DNA from: Nitrosomonas sp.
GTDB taxonomy: Bacteria > Pseudomonadota > Gammaproteobacteria > Burkholderiales > Nitrosomonadaceae
Reading direction: 5' to 3'
Assembly: GCF_019752415.1 (NCBI RefSeq)
Contig: NZ_JAIEME010000060.1
Span: 1 to 38,132 of the forward strand
DNA: 38,132 bases
This document shows, piece after piece, positions 9,681 through 19,527 of this stretch (positions are counted from its first letter, which is position 1; every line of letters begins with the position of its first letter). The notes beneath the pieces were generated by a model. It searched no databases, had not been told where the DNA came from, and worked only from the letters and a program-made list of their open reading frames with translations. A program made the position numbers and the translations under genes.

Positions 9681-10910
9681 GTGACTTTTCTGTTGAACTC
9701 TGCCAGATCTTGGCAATCCTTACGATATTGGATGATATCTGCCCTGCTGCTTTCAGGCTGTGGCAGCACGATGAATCCCTTTGATATGCGTATCATTGAA
9801 TCGATGAGTACACAGCTATCCGATATATTAGTCAAAGAAGAAGTCATCGTTTATGAAAAAGAAGAGCTCGATGCTTTAAAGGCGGCGGATCGAATTCCTT
9901 TGAAATGGAAAGATAAAGTTGGTGAGAATCATATCGCATCCTTTTATACCGCTTATGACAATGGCGCAGCATATATCGCTGATGAAGGAGGAAAGCTGAC
10001 CAAGTATGACGCGTCTAGCGGAAAAGAGCTATGGCAAGTCAAAACGAAAAATCAGTTTTCTGCGGGCGTTGGGATTGGTGAGGGACTGATTCTGATAGGA
10101 ACATTTAAAGGCGAATTACTTGCATATAACGAATCGGGGCATATGTTATGGCAAGCATCGGTCACCAGTGAAATTCTCAGTACACCGCAAGTACAAAATA
10201 ATATTGTCGTTGTGCGTACTGTCGATGGCCGGATATTTGGGCTCGATGCCATTGATGGAAAGCGTAAATGGGTTTATCAGGGTGCAACACCTTCATTGAC
10301 TGTGCGGAGTACCGCTGGAATAACGATTGCACATGGTGCTGTGTTTGCCGGTTTCCCGGGCGGGAAAATGGTGGCCATGAGTCTGTTTAATGGCAACATT
10401 GGCTGGGAAGTCGCCGTTTCACAACCGCGTGGCGTTACTGAACTGGAACGTATGACTGATATTACCAGCGCACCGGTGGTTAACAATCGATTCGTCTGTG
10501 CAGCAGCATACCAGGGGCGCGTCGCCTGCTTTGCGATTAATGATGGTGCGCAAATCTGGGCACGTGAATCCTCCAGCAGCGCCGGTTTGGCTATGGACAA
10601 TGACTATGTGTATGTCACCGAAGAGAAAGGTGTCGTTGCTGCTTATGAACTGCTTAGCGGTGCCAGCATGTGGAAACAGAGCCGGTTAGGTAGTAAAAAG
10701 CTAACAAGACCTATCATTCAAGGGCAATATATTGTGGTTGGGGATGATCAAGGGTATGTCAATTTATTACGGAATTATGATGGTGCGTTGGTGGCGCGTT
10801 CAACCACCGATGGCAGTGTTATTCAGAACTCGGCGAGTTTATTGCCTGACGGGTTTGTAGTGCAGACAGCAAAGGGCGGTGTTTACGCTTTTAGTACGAC
10901 GCAATTCTAG
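9681..10910 (+). CDS. bamB: outer membrane protein assembly factor BamB
   Basis: BamB is the beta-propeller lipoprotein of the BAM complex, which inserts beta-barrel proteins into the outer membrane. The product is 409 residues. The lipobox LLSGC places the acylated Cys at 27. PQQ-like propeller blades follow, each with a 'G.-W' turn such as 'DASSGKELWQVKTKNQFSAG', 'DAIDGKRKWVYQGATPSLTV' and 'NDGAQIWARE'. The GTG at 9681 gives an Arg-containing head before the hydrophobic stretch; an internal ATG at 9732 would leave a very short signal, so GTG is preferred. The context yfgM-bamB-der supports the call. Confidence 0.94.
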   Translation: MTFLLNSARSWQSLRYWMISALLLSGCGSTMNPFDMRIIESMSTQLSDILVKEEVIVYEKEELDALKAADRIPLKWKDKVGENHIASFYTAYDNGAAYIADEGGKLTKYDASSGKELWQVKTKNQFSAGVGIGEGLILIGTFKGELLAYNESGHMLWQASVTSEILSTPQVQNNIVVVRTVDGRIFGLDAIDGKRKWVYQGATPSLTVRSTAGITIAHGAVFAGFPGGKMVAMSLFNGNIGWEVAVSQPRGVTELERMTDITSAPVVNNRFVCAAAYQGRVACFAINDGAQIWARESSSSAGLAMDNDYVYVTEEKGVVAAYELLSGASMWKQSRLGSKKLTRPIIQGQYIVVGDDQGYVNLLRNYDGALVARSTTDGSVIQNSASLLPDGFVVQTAKGGVYAFSTTQF

Positions 10911-10939
10911 CAGTCCATTGAAAAGCCTATTCGAGGGCA

Positions 10940-11052
10940 GTTGATGCAAGGAAAAAATCGGCGAACAAGCTCAGTTTATACTTAATGAATGAGCATTTTT
11001 AATCTGTTTCTAATACCGTAGCGGCAACGCAGATAGTTTTTTTACGACCTGC
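10940..11052. repeat. candidate interspersed non-coding repeat with internal hairpin (bamB-der spacer)
   Basis: The 258-base spacer between bamB and der has no ORF. It holds a stretch starting 'gatgcaaggaaaaaatcggc' and ending 'tttttttacgacctgc', with GCTCA (10969-10973) and TGAGC (10990-10994) arms in the middle. The layout recalls dispersed elements I associate with beta- and gammaproteobacterial genomes. No second copy is in this window, so the repeat status is recalled, not shown. Confidence 0.35.
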
Positions 11053-11168
11053 GAATAGTTCTTGTAAGTCTCTCTGAATCTTAACGACTCATCTGGATTC
11101 TGGTAACACGATATGTACTCTTTCCATTTAATGACACCGAGCGTGTACAGCACTGGCAGCAAAAAATC

Positions 11169-12566
11169 ATGAAACCCACACTTGTTTTGGTTGGTCGCCC
11201 TAATGTTGGCAAATCAACCTTGTTTAACCGCCTCACCCGCACCCGCGATGCCATCGTTGCTGATATCCCCGGTTTGACACGGGATCGTCATTACGGTCAA
11301 GGCAGGATAGGGGACAAACCCTATCTGGTGATGGATACCGGCGGCTTTGAGCCGGTTGTTAAAGAAGGCATATTGCATGCGATGGCCAAGCAAACGTTGC
11401 AGGCGATTGACGAGGCGGATAGAGTACTGTTCATTGTGGATGGCCGGCAAGGCGTGACGGCCCATGACAAAATTATTGCCGAGCAACTGCGCAAATCCGG
11501 GCAAAAAATTCTGCTGGTTGTGAATAAAACGGAAGGTATGGCGACAGCCGTCGTTACCGCTGAATTTTATGAGCTAGGTCTGGGTGATCCTTGCGCGGTG
11601 TCAGCGATTCATGGCGACAATATCAAGGAACTGGCCGATTATGCGTTAGCGGATTTTCCGGATATCGAAGAAGACCCGTCCGAAAGTAAGTATCCAAAAA
11701 TTGCGATCGTCGGCCGTCCCAACGTCGGGAAATCGACACTTATCAACACAATACTGGGTGAAGAGCGAGTGATCGCATTTGATCAACCGGGAACGACACG
11801 CGATAGCATTTATATCGATTTTGCGCATAAGGACAAACACTATACATTGATCGACACGGCAGGTTTGCGGCGCCGTGGTCATGTGTTTGAAACCATCGAA
11901 AAATTCTCTGTCATCAAAACCTTGCAAGCTATCGAAGATGCCAATGTTGCGGTGCTGATATTGGATGCAAAAAATGAGATTTCTGATCAGGATGCGCATA
12001 TTGCCGGATTTATACTGGAAACAGGGCGCGCGTTGGTCATCGCGGTGAATAAGTGGGATGGCTTGGATGAATACCAGCGCGACACTATTAAACGCGAATT
12101 GGCACGAAAATTGGCTTTCCTGAGCTTTGCGCAATTGCACTATATTTCGGCACTGCACGGCAGCGGCATGAAAAATCTATTGCCTTCGATTGACCAAGCC
12201 TATGCGGCAGCCATGGCCGATTTATCAACTCCCAAATTGACACGTGCATTGATTGCGGCGATCGAGAAACATCCACCACCGCGCGGCGGCATGTCGCGCC
12301 CAAAAATGCGCTATGCTCATCAGGGTGGCTCCAACCCGCCGCTCATCATCGTGCATGGCACCATGCTCAATCATGTTCCAGAAACTTACCGGCGCTATTT
12401 AGAAAATACTTTCCGTGAGGTTTTCAAACTGAAGGGCACGCCGTTACGCGTTGATTTTAAAGTCGGACACAACCCCTACGCAGACAAAAAACCTGCGCCA
12501 CTTACTGAAGCCGAAGCGAAGCGCGCGCATAGCCGCCGCCGACGTAACCGGAAGAAATATGGTTAA
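11169..12566 (+). CDS. der: ribosome biogenesis GTPase Der (EngA)
   Basis: Der is an essential GTPase with two G domains that acts in 50S subunit maturation. The product is 465 residues. The first P-loop is GRPNVGKS at about residues 9-16 with '[12 protein letters not shown]'. The second P-loop is GRPNVGKS near 182, with '[14 protein letters not shown]' and 'DTAGLRRRG'. The NKWDG motif lies in the second G domain, and a C-terminal KH-like domain from about 360 ends in a basic tail. The ATG follows 'cagcaaaaaatc', a weak ribosome site. Transcription probably starts in the long spacer upstream. Confidence 0.97.
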   Translation: MKPTLVLVGRPNVGKSTLFNRLTRTRDAIVADIPGLTRDRHYGQGRIGDKPYLVMDTGGFEPVVKEGILHAMAKQTLQAIDEADRVLFIVDGRQGVTAHDKIIAEQLRKSGQKILLVVNKTEGMATAVVTAEFYELGLGDPCAVSAIHGDNIKELADYALADFPDIEEDPSESKYPKIAIVGRPNVGKSTLINTILGEERVIAFDQPGTTRDSIYIDFAHKDKHYTLIDTAGLRRRGHVFETIEKFSVIKTLQAIEDANVAVLILDAKNEISDQDAHIAGFILETGRALVIAVNKWDGLDEYQRDTIKRELARKLAFLSFAQLHYISALHGSGMKNLLPSIDQAYAAAMADLSTPKLTRALIAAIEKHPPPRGGMSRPKMRYAHQGGSNPPLIIVHGTMLNHVPETYRRYLENTFREVFKLKGTPLRVDFKVGHNPYADKKPAPLTEAEAKRAHSRRRRNRKKYG

Positions 12567-13201
12567 GTTGACCATCTTGAATCGTTCAAATTATTAAATA
12601 TGTGCCTCAATACCATTTTCGGTTTAATCTGAGTGTACATCAGGCAAGCCTTAAGAAGCCGTAGTGGTAACTCGGCTTCACACATGCGCCGATTGAACGA
12701 TAGCAGAACTCATTGAGACTCCTACAGATACCTTGGAAGATACACTGTGATAAGTTGTCCAACAGGAACTCTTTGAAGTTGCCGATGGCAATATGCACCC
12801 AGGGCAGCCATTCGCCCACCATATCAGGAGTCGTTACCCGCGCAGCACGATGTTGGGTTTTGCCGATTTCCGTTAGGGAAGCTAGCGCATCGTTTCGCAC
12901 CAATTGACTGGACGGGAGATGACATTAAACAAACTTTGCTACTGTTTCATGAGAACAGCAACGACCTGTTGTATGGCGATAAACCTGGCACACTTTTGTG
13001 ATTCTTGGTTATAGATACTCAATTACTGCTGTGGATCAGAAAAATGAAGCGAGTATATGGTTTGTCAAAATTTTTACTTTCGTAAAATTATCGGCTGAAA
13101 GCTTGGCAAAACAGTGAGTGTCCCTGTATGTTACGCTAGCAGGCAAATTCTACTTATTACTATTTAGATTCAGACTACATAACCGCATATAAACAGATAA
13201 A
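12567..13201. other. intergenic stretch with decayed insertion sequence; no intact gene
   Basis: Apart from the transposase remnant at 12640-12903, nothing coding is seen. Bases 12910-13201 are A+T-rich and probably contain the promoter of the GGDEF-EAL gene. In many betaproteobacteria hfq and hflX follow der; neither is present here on either strand. Confidence 0.5.
12640..12903 (-). pseudogene. IS1595/ISXO2-type transposase, decayed C-terminal remnant
   Basis: The minus strand reads 'TPDMVGEWLPWVHIAIGNFK', 'EFLLDNLSQCIFQG' and 'RSLNEFCYRSIGACVKPSYH'. This matches the end of ISXO2-like (IS1595 family) DDE transposases, where a pattern like WLPWVHI-ISNLK-FLLGT-HG----YL-EFCYRFNRR is typical. 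Only the last quarter or so is left. The FNRR part is changed, and no catalytic domain is found further upstream on the minus strand (beyond 12903). The ATG reported for this frame is an internal Met and not a true start. Confidence 0.65.
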
Positions 13202-15988
13202 ATGATCGAAGCGAATAGATCTTCTTCAATTGGCTATCTTATTCTTACGCAAATCGGCCAGATTTCAGAAATAAATCCAGTCGCTGCTCAGCTTCTGGGG
13301 ATGGACCGTGATCAGTTACTGCGGAGAGACTTCTCCGCTTTTGTGACGCGTGAAGATCAAGATCGCTGGCGTTTATGTACCAATAAACACAACGAACAAG
13401 GGCATTTACAATTGCTATTGCAGCGTCACGATAGCACTGCTTTACAGGTACAGCTGCAATACAAGCATCAGAACGATGAGACGGGCAGTCCAATTATTCG
13501 CATCTTTCTGTTCGAAAGTATGCAGTACAAGCAACTGGAAGTTGCCTTGAATGCACGCAGTAAGTGGGAGGAGCATTTATTTTTATTCTCCCCGGTGATT
13601 GTTTATACCTGCGATATCTTTTCTCCGTATTCAGCGAAATTCATCAGTACGAATCTGACTAAGATTCTTGGTTATACCGTGGAGGAATTTCTTTCCATGC
13701 CGAACTTCTGGGCTGATCATTTATATCCTGAGGACTGCAATCGTGTGTTTGCCAATTTATCCCTTTTGTATTTCTCCGGTATGCAACTGCATGAGTATCG
13801 ATTTCAACACCAAGACGGCAGCTGGAAATGGATCAGAGACGAGCTTTATATCATTCCGGGAATGGACGGTACTTCCATAGAAGTGATCGGTTATAGAAGT
13901 GACATAACGGAGAGCCGTGAAAAGGAATTTGCGCTGTCTGAATCACGTAACTTGCTCAAAACTATTGTTGATACAGTACCGGCAGCAGGAATCTTCTGGA
14001 AAGATAAGGAATTGCATTATCTGGGATGTAATCCTAACTTTGCCAAGGATGCTGGCGTCGAATCACCCCGGGAGATTATTGGTAAAGTTGACTACGATTT
14101 GAGTTGGACAAAAGAACAAGCTGAACTTTATCGACATGATGACCGTCAGGTGATCGACTCCGGTATCCCCAAACTTAACTATGAAGAGTCTCTGAATACG
14201 CCAGATGGGAAAACTATTTGGCTGCAAACTTCCAAAATACCGCTACGTAATACGTTTCAAGAAGTCATCGGTGTACTCGGTATCTATCAAGATATAACGG
14301 AGCAAAAGCAAGCAAACGATTCCATGCGTTTGGCGACGGCAATTTACCAATTTGGAAACGAAGGGATCATGGTTACGGATGAGAATAACCTGATCATGGC
14401 AGTTAATCCGGCCTTTACCCGTATCACGGGCTATGAATTGACTGACGTGATCGGCAAGGACCCGCGTATTTTTCAATCCGGACGCCATAAGAGAGTTTTT
14501 TACCAGAAAATGTGGCAAAAACTGCTTAGCGAAGATCACTGGCAAGGCGAGATTTGGGATACTAAAAAAAATGGTGATATTCAAGCGAAATGGCTGAACA
14601 TCAGTGTCATTCGGCAATCCAATGAGCGCATATATTGTTATGTCGCACAATTTTCTGATATTACAGAAAAGAAAAAACTGGATGAGCTGTACTTGGCGCA
14701 AGCTAATTACGATGAACTGACTCGTTTACCCAATCGGAGCTTATTCAAGTATCAGTTGAATAAGGAAATCAGAAAATCACGCCGTAATGGTTCTCTGCTG
14801 TCATTGCTGTTTCTTGACTTGGATCATTTCAAGGATATCAATGACACGCTTGGTCATGCTGTTGGGGACAAGCTGCTTAAGGAAGTTTCCCTACGTATTA
14901 CAAAATGTGTGCGTGAAACCGATACCGTGGCACGTCTGGGTGGAGATGAATTTGCTGTGATTTTGCCGGATATTAGTAGATCACGTATTGAGACGATCGC
15001 GCAACATATTATTCAGATACTCAACGAATCATTTATTCTGGATCACGATCAGGTCGAACAATACATTTCAACCAGCATTGGTATCGTACTTTACCCGCAG
15101 GATGGCGTTGACATAGAAAGCTTAATGAAACATGCGGACCAAGCAATGTACAAGGCGAAAACGGAAGGGCGTGGCCGTTTTTGTTACTTTACGCGTTCCA
15201 TGCAATATGAAGCCTTTGAAAAGATGATACTGACACATCATCTCAGGGGTGCATTGGCGAATAATGAGCTGCAAGTTTACTATCAGCCGATCCTGGACTT
15301 GTTTTGTAAACGTATTATCAAAGCGGAGGCCCTGTTACGCTGGAAACACCCGGAGCGTGGCATGATTGAGCCGTCAATCTTTATTCCGCTTGCCGAGGAA
15401 AGTGGTTTAATTCAGGAAATTGGCGAATGGGTATTTCAGCAAGTTTGTTTTGACATTAAACAATGGTTCAACGTATTTGGTTATCTTATCCAAGTGAGTG
15501 TCAATGTGTCGCCCATTCAGTTTAAATATTTCAGTAATCATTCCTGGTCTGCAAATCTTGCTCAAATAGGACTGCCTGGGAATAGTATCAATGTGGAAAT
15601 TACCGAAGGGTTGTTGTTAAAAGATGCCAGCAATGTAAAGGATCGCTTGCTGGAATACCGTAATGCAGGAATCGAAGTTTCTATCGATGACTTTGGAACT
15701 GGTTTTTCCTCACTTTCCTATCTCAAGAAATTTGACATAGATTATCTTAAGATTGATCGTTCTTTTATTAGCAATCTGATTAACAATGAAACGGACCGTG
15801 CATTGGTTGAGGCTATAATTGTCATGGCGCACAAATTGGATATTAATACGATCGCTGAAGGCGTTGAGACGATCGAACAGCAGGATTTGTTGATTCAATT
15901 TGGCTGTGATTATGCCCAAGGTTTTTATTATTCTGAAGCCATTTCAATGGAAGCATTTGAGAAATTGCTCGTTGATCAACAGAATTAG
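13202..15988 (+). CDS. PAS(x4)-GGDEF-EAL cyclic-di-GMP turnover protein
   Basis: This 928-residue cytoplasmic signalling protein has no membrane segments. There are about four PAS domains: roughly 8-100 (degenerate), 110-240 ('HEYRFQHQDGSWKWIRDE', then 'YRSDITESREKE'), 248-370 and 375-500 ('YCYVAQFSDITEKKKL'). The GGDEF domain carries an intact GGDEF at 580-584 and an inhibitory I-site RETD at 571-574. The EAL domain carries EALLRW at 709 onward and DDFGTG from 829. Both active-site signatures are intact, so the protein could both make and break c-di-GMP; many such tandem proteins act mainly as phosphodiesterases. It is monocistronic. The ATG at 13202 has little visible Shine-Dalgarno sequence. 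Confidence 0.93.
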   Translation: MIEANRSSSIGYLILTQIGQISEINPVAAQLLGMDRDQLLRRDFSAFVTREDQDRWRLCTNKHNEQGHLQLLLQRHDSTALQVQLQYKHQNDETGSPIIRIFLFESMQYKQLEVALNARSKWEEHLFLFSPVIVYTCDIFSPYSAKFISTNLTKILGYTVEEFLSMPNFWADHLYPEDCNRVFANLSLLYFSGMQLHEYRFQHQDGSWKWIRDELYIIPGMDGTSIEVIGYRSDITESREKEFALSESRNLLKTIVDTVPAAGIFWKDKELHYLGCNPNFAKDAGVESPREIIGKVDYDLSWTKEQAELYRHDDRQVIDSGIPKLNYEESLNTPDGKTIWLQTSKIPLRNTFQEVIGVLGIYQDITEQKQANDSMRLATAIYQFGNEGIMVTDENNLIMAVNPAFTRITGYELTDVIGKDPRIFQSGRHKRVFYQKMWQKLLSEDHWQGEIWDTKKNGDIQAKWLNISVIRQSNERIYCYVAQFSDITEKKKLDELYLAQANYDELTRLPNRSLFKYQLNKEIRKSRRNGSLLSLLFLDLDHFKDINDTLGHAVGDKLLKEVSLRITKCVRETDTVARLGGDEFAVILPDISRSRIETIAQHIIQILNESFILDHDQVEQYISTSIGIVLYPQDGVDIESLMKHADQAMYKAKTEGRGRFCYFTRSMQYEAFEKMILTHHLRGALANNELQVYYQPILDLFCKRIIKAEALLRWKHPERGMIEPSIFIPLAEESGLIQEIGEWVFQQVCFDIKQWFNVFGYLIQVSVNVSPIQFKYFSNHSWSANLAQIGLPGNSINVEITEGLLLKDASNVKDRLLEYRNAGIEVSIDDFGTGFSSLSYLKKFDIDYLKIDRSFISNLINNETDRALVEAIIVMAHKLDINTIAEGVETIEQQDLLIQFGCDYAQGFYYSEAISMEAFEKLLVDQQN

Positions 15989-16113
15989 AATCATGAGTGA
16001 CTCTGTTTAAGGTCAATCAGAAGCACTATATTTTGATAATAATACTGCTTGCTCAATAAATAACATGTATTGCTTTGCAAGAGATCGTGTCATTTTTATT
16101 GGTTTTTAAACGT

Positions 16114-16386
16114 ATGGATTACAAAATATTATTGACGGTTTTTGCCACTGTGTTTATTGCAGAGCTGGGTGATAAAACGCAATTGGCAACGATGCTGTTT
16201 GCTGCCGACAAGGAAGTCAGCAAGTGGACGATATTTTTCGGTGCATCATTGGCTTTGATAGCGACTTCCGCCATTGGTGTCCTGGCTGGCAGCGTTATTT
16301 CCGACTACATCAGCGAAAAACACCTGCACTATGTTGCGGGTACGGGATTTATCATTATCGGGGCATGGACGCTGATAAAAGCCTGA
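16114..16386 (+). CDS. TMEM165/GDT1 (UPF0016) family protein, single-repeat form
   Basis: This 90-residue membrane protein has the signature E-L-G-D-K-T in 'FIAELGDKTQLATMLFAA', the cation-binding motif of GDT1-family Mn2+/Ca2+ transporters. Three hydrophobic segments are visible. Usual bacterial members have two such repeats in about 190 residues; this one has only one, so it would need to form a homodimer or pair with another half. The ATG 16114 (MDYKILLT) is chosen; the frame is open from 16075, but the extra 13 residues look non-native. No yybP-ykoY-like manganese leader was recognised upstream. Mn export is a family-level inference. Confidence 0.8.
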   Translation: MDYKILLTVFATVFIAELGDKTQLATMLFAADKEVSKWTIFFGASLALIATSAIGVLAGSVISDYISEKHLHYVAGTGFIIIGAWTLIKA

Positions 16387-16773
16387 GAAGAAACTATTAA
16401 TGGTTCACTTAAGCTACTTAGTGAAATTCTGAGTGAGCTGATTACGGTTATAGTTGGGAAGATATCAACGAATGAAATCAATATTACAGCTCATCCTGAT
16501 CGTATTAAAGGGCTAATTCGGAGATTTCTGAGGATATTTTTCTGAAAGGAAACGCTGAGAACACTGAGTCATTTATTCTCAATTGCTACTTCTCCTCCGG
16601 AGACCGGAATGATATCTCGCGCAATGGTCAAGGTAATGTCGTTTTGGGTTCTTCTTTTCCATTAAAGAATAATAGGGATTGCGTATATAATGCTGAATTT
16701 AGTTGATTAGAACAGCTAATGTATCGCAGCTTCTGAATTTTTATTCGATTTCCGTGAATGTTTTTAACCAATC
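16387..16773. other. 387-base intergenic region before alaA
   Basis: No ORF with coding character is seen on either strand. The segment near 16600-16625 has a small inverted repeat around 'ctcctccggag'. The 3' part is A+T-rich and contains the promoter candidate listed separately. Confidence 0.4.
16686..16691 (+). promoter_or_regulatory. candidate -10 element for alaA
   Basis: A perfect TATAAT sits 82 bases before the alaA ATG. The best -35 candidate, 'TTAAAG' 18 bases upstream, matches the consensus poorly. This is a sequence match only. Confidence 0.3.
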
Positions 16774-18015
16774 ATGCGCCCAATTTTAAAATCCAGTAAA
16801 TTAACCAATGTTTGCTATGACATTCGCGGTCCGGTGATGGAACGCGCCAAGCAAATGGAAGAGGAAGGTCATCACATTATCAAGTTGAACATTGGTAATC
16901 CGGCGACGTTTGGTTTTGATGTGCCCGAGGAGATCCTTCAGGATGTGATTCGTAATTTGTCGGATGCTTCCGGGTATTGTGATTCCAAAGGGCTGTTTGC
17001 CGCGCGTAAAGCGATCATGCATTATACGCAGGAAAAGCAGATCAAGAATGTGCAACTGGATGATATTTTTATTGGTAATGGCGTATCCGAACTGGTGGTG
17101 TTGACGATGCAGGCGCTACTGGATAATGGCGATGAAGTACTGATTCCGATGCCGGATTATCCCTTGTGGACTGCTGCAGTTGTCCTCTCGGGAGGGAAAG
17201 CAAAGCATTATGTGTGTGACGAAGCATCCGGCTGGTTACCCGATCTGGATGATATCCGCGCCAAAATTACACCCAGAACGCGCGCAATCGTCATCATCAA
17301 TCCGAATAATCCTACCGGTGCGCTGTACCCGAAAGAATTATTGCTGGAGATTATTGAAATTGCCCGTCAGCATCAATTGATCATCTATGCCGACGAGATT
17401 TATGACAAGATCCTGTACGAGGACGCGACCCATACGTCTATAGCATCCTTGGCTGAAGATGTATTGTTTGTCACGTTTAATGGGCTATCAAAGAATTACC
17501 GCGCAGCGGGTTTTCGTTCCGGCTGGGTTGTGGTTTCGGGGGAAAAGAATCATGCGCGGGATTATATTGCGGGATTGAATATGCTGGCTTCTATGCGATT
17601 ATGCGCCAATGTTCCTTCGCAATTTGGCATTCAGACGGCATTGGGCGGTTATCAGAGCATTTATGATTTGACACTGCCGACCGGTCGGCTGATGCGACAG
17701 CGCGATGTGGCCTGGAAAATGTTGACGGATATTCCCGGCGTGACGTGTTTTAAACCGCAAGCAGCGCTGTATCTGTTTCCGCGTTTGGACTCTGAAATTT
17801 ATCCGATTGAGGATGACCAGAAATTTGTACTGGATCTTTTATTGGAAGAGAAGGTTTTATTGGTTCAGGGTAGCGGTTTTAACTGGCGGCATCCGGATCA
17901 TTTTCGCGTGGTCTTTCTGCCTAATGTGGACGATCTGACCGAAGCGGTGGGGCGCATTGCACATTTTCTTCAGCGCTATCGCAGACGCCATGGGACTGAT
18001 TCAGCATCGTATTAG
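16774..18015 (+). CDS. alaA: alanine transaminase (AlaA type), PLP-dependent class I/II aminotransferase
   Basis: It interconverts pyruvate plus glutamate with alanine plus 2-oxoglutarate. The product is 413 residues. It begins 'SSKLTNVCYDIRGPV', typical of the AlaA/YfbQ group. It shows 'LNIGNPATFGFD', 'PDYPLWTAAV', 'IINPNNPTGALY', 'YADEIYDKILYE', and the PLP-binding Lys at about residue 240 in 'NGLSKNYRAAGFRSGW'. A location directly before hom and thrC is common in betaproteobacteria. The start ATG is at 16774; no strong ribosome site is visible. Confidence 0.92.
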   Translation: MRPILKSSKLTNVCYDIRGPVMERAKQMEEEGHHIIKLNIGNPATFGFDVPEEILQDVIRNLSDASGYCDSKGLFAARKAIMHYTQEKQIKNVQLDDIFIGNGVSELVVLTMQALLDNGDEVLIPMPDYPLWTAAVVLSGGKAKHYVCDEASGWLPDLDDIRAKITPRTRAIVIINPNNPTGALYPKELLLEIIEIARQHQLIIYADEIYDKILYEDATHTSIASLAEDVLFVTFNGLSKNYRAAGFRSGWVVVSGEKNHARDYIAGLNMLASMRLCANVPSQFGIQTALGGYQSIYDLTLPTGRLMRQRDVAWKMLTDIPGVTCFKPQAALYLFPRLDSEIYPIEDDQKFVLDLLLEEKVLLVQGSGFNWRHPDHFRVVFLPNVDDLTEAVGRIAHFLQRYRRRHGTDSASY

Positions 18016-18094
18016 CTATTTATTTCTCGTCTTCCGGCTCATATAATCAGGCGACCGGTTATTTCATCAATCAGTTTGTTAACTTTTAAAATTT

Positions 18095-19408
18095 ATGAAA
18101 CCCATCAATATTGGCTTGTTAGGAATTGGCACTGTGGGCGGAGGTACGTACACCGTTCTCAAACGCAATCAGGAAGAAATAGCTCGTCGTGCGGGACGTG
18201 AAATCAAAGTCAAAATGATCGCCGACAAGGATTTAGACCGGGCGCGGAGTTTTGCGGATCACGATGTGATCGTGACCGATAACGCGCATGAAGTCACTAC
18301 ACATCCCGACATTGATATTGTGGTTGAGCTGATCGGTGGGCAAACGATTGCCAAGAACCTGATATTGGAAGCAATTGCTCACGGCAAACATGTCGTGACA
18401 GCCAATAAAGCTTTGCTGGCCAATCATGGCACCGAAATATTTGCCGTGGCGCGCACAAAAGGGGTGATGGTGGCTTTTGAAGCGGCCGTTGCAGGTGGAA
18501 TTCCGATTATTAAAGCACTGCGTGAAGGATTAACGGCTAACCGTATTACCTGGATTGCCGGAATTATCAACGGCACTTCGAATTTTATTTTGTCGGAAAT
18601 GCGTGATAAGGGATTGTCCTTTGAGCAGGTTTTAGCTGAGGCGCAAAAACTGGGTTATGCCGAAGCGGATCCTACGTATGACATTGAAGGCATTGATGCG
18701 GCGCATAAAATTACATTAATGTCAGCGATTGCATTCGGCATCCCGGTGCAATTCAGTAAAGTGTATACCGAAGGAATTACTAAGCTGACCGGTGAAGACA
18801 TACGCTATGCCGAAGAACTCGGTTACCGGATCAAATTGTTGGGAATTACCAAGCGCGTGGAGAAAGGCATTGAATTGCGCGTGCATCCCACATTAATTCC
18901 GGTGCGCCGTTTAATTGCCAATGTCGAAGGCGTGATGAACGCGATTGTTGTCAAGGGTGACGCTGTTGGCGCGACACTCTACTACGGCGCCGGAGCGGGC
19001 GCTGAACCGACTGCCAGTTCGGTGATTGCCGATCTGGTGGATGTGACGCGCATGCAAACCGCTGAACCGATGCATCGGGTTCCAACATTATCCTTCCAGC
19101 CCGATCTGTTGTCCGATACACCGGTGATTCCGATGGAAGATGTGGAAACATCGTATTACCTAAGAATGCAAGTAATCGACAAGCCCGGTGTGATGGCGGA
19201 GATTACGCGCATCGTGGCGGAGAATAATATTTCTATCAGCGCGTTGATTCAGAAGGAACCGAGCAGCGATTCAGATCGTGTCAGCATTATTATGCTGACA
19301 CACCTGACGGTGGAGAAAAATATCAACGCGGCCATTGCCCGTATTGAGTCCTTGCCGGTGGTGACGAGTAAAGTGATCCGTATTCGTATTGAAGAATTAA
19401 ATAATTAA
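18095..19408 (+). CDS. hom: homoserine dehydrogenase
   Basis: Hom reduces aspartate semialdehyde to homoserine, the branch step towards threonine and methionine. The product is 437 residues. The N-terminal Rossmann fold shows 'INIGLLGIGTVGGGTY'. The catalytic domain shows 'NGTSNFILSEM' and 'AEADPTYDIEGIDAAHKI' with the conserved Asp and Lys. A C-terminal ACT domain lies at about 350-430 ('VIDKPGVMAEITRIVAENNI') and suggests feedback control by an amino acid such as threonine. It lies between alaA and thrC on the same strand. Confidence 0.96.
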   Translation: MKPINIGLLGIGTVGGGTYTVLKRNQEEIARRAGREIKVKMIADKDLDRARSFADHDVIVTDNAHEVTTHPDIDIVVELIGGQTIAKNLILEAIAHGKHVVTANKALLANHGTEIFAVARTKGVMVAFEAAVAGGIPIIKALREGLTANRITWIAGIINGTSNFILSEMRDKGLSFEQVLAEAQKLGYAEADPTYDIEGIDAAHKITLMSAIAFGIPVQFSKVYTEGITKLTGEDIRYAEELGYRIKLLGITKRVEKGIELRVHPTLIPVRRLIANVEGVMNAIVVKGDAVGATLYYGAGAGAEPTASSVIADLVDVTRMQTAEPMHRVPTLSFQPDLLSDTPVIPMEDVETSYYLRMQVIDKPGVMAEITRIVAENNISISALIQKEPSSDSDRVSIIMLTHLTVEKNINAAIARIESLPVVTSKVIRIRIEELNN

Positions 19409-19527
19409 GAATTAAACCCTTGAAATGGATGTAGTGATGATCATTGTATCCATTTTTCAGACACAGCCCCTGTTTTTTAACGCTGTTGTGTGATGCAATA
19501 GCCTTTACTGAACTCATAAAATCAAGT

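Noticed and set aside
15989..16113. Manganese (yybP-ykoY) riboswitch before the GDT1 gene
   Set aside because: The 125-base spacer shows none of the conserved loop sequence and no strong stem structure by eye.
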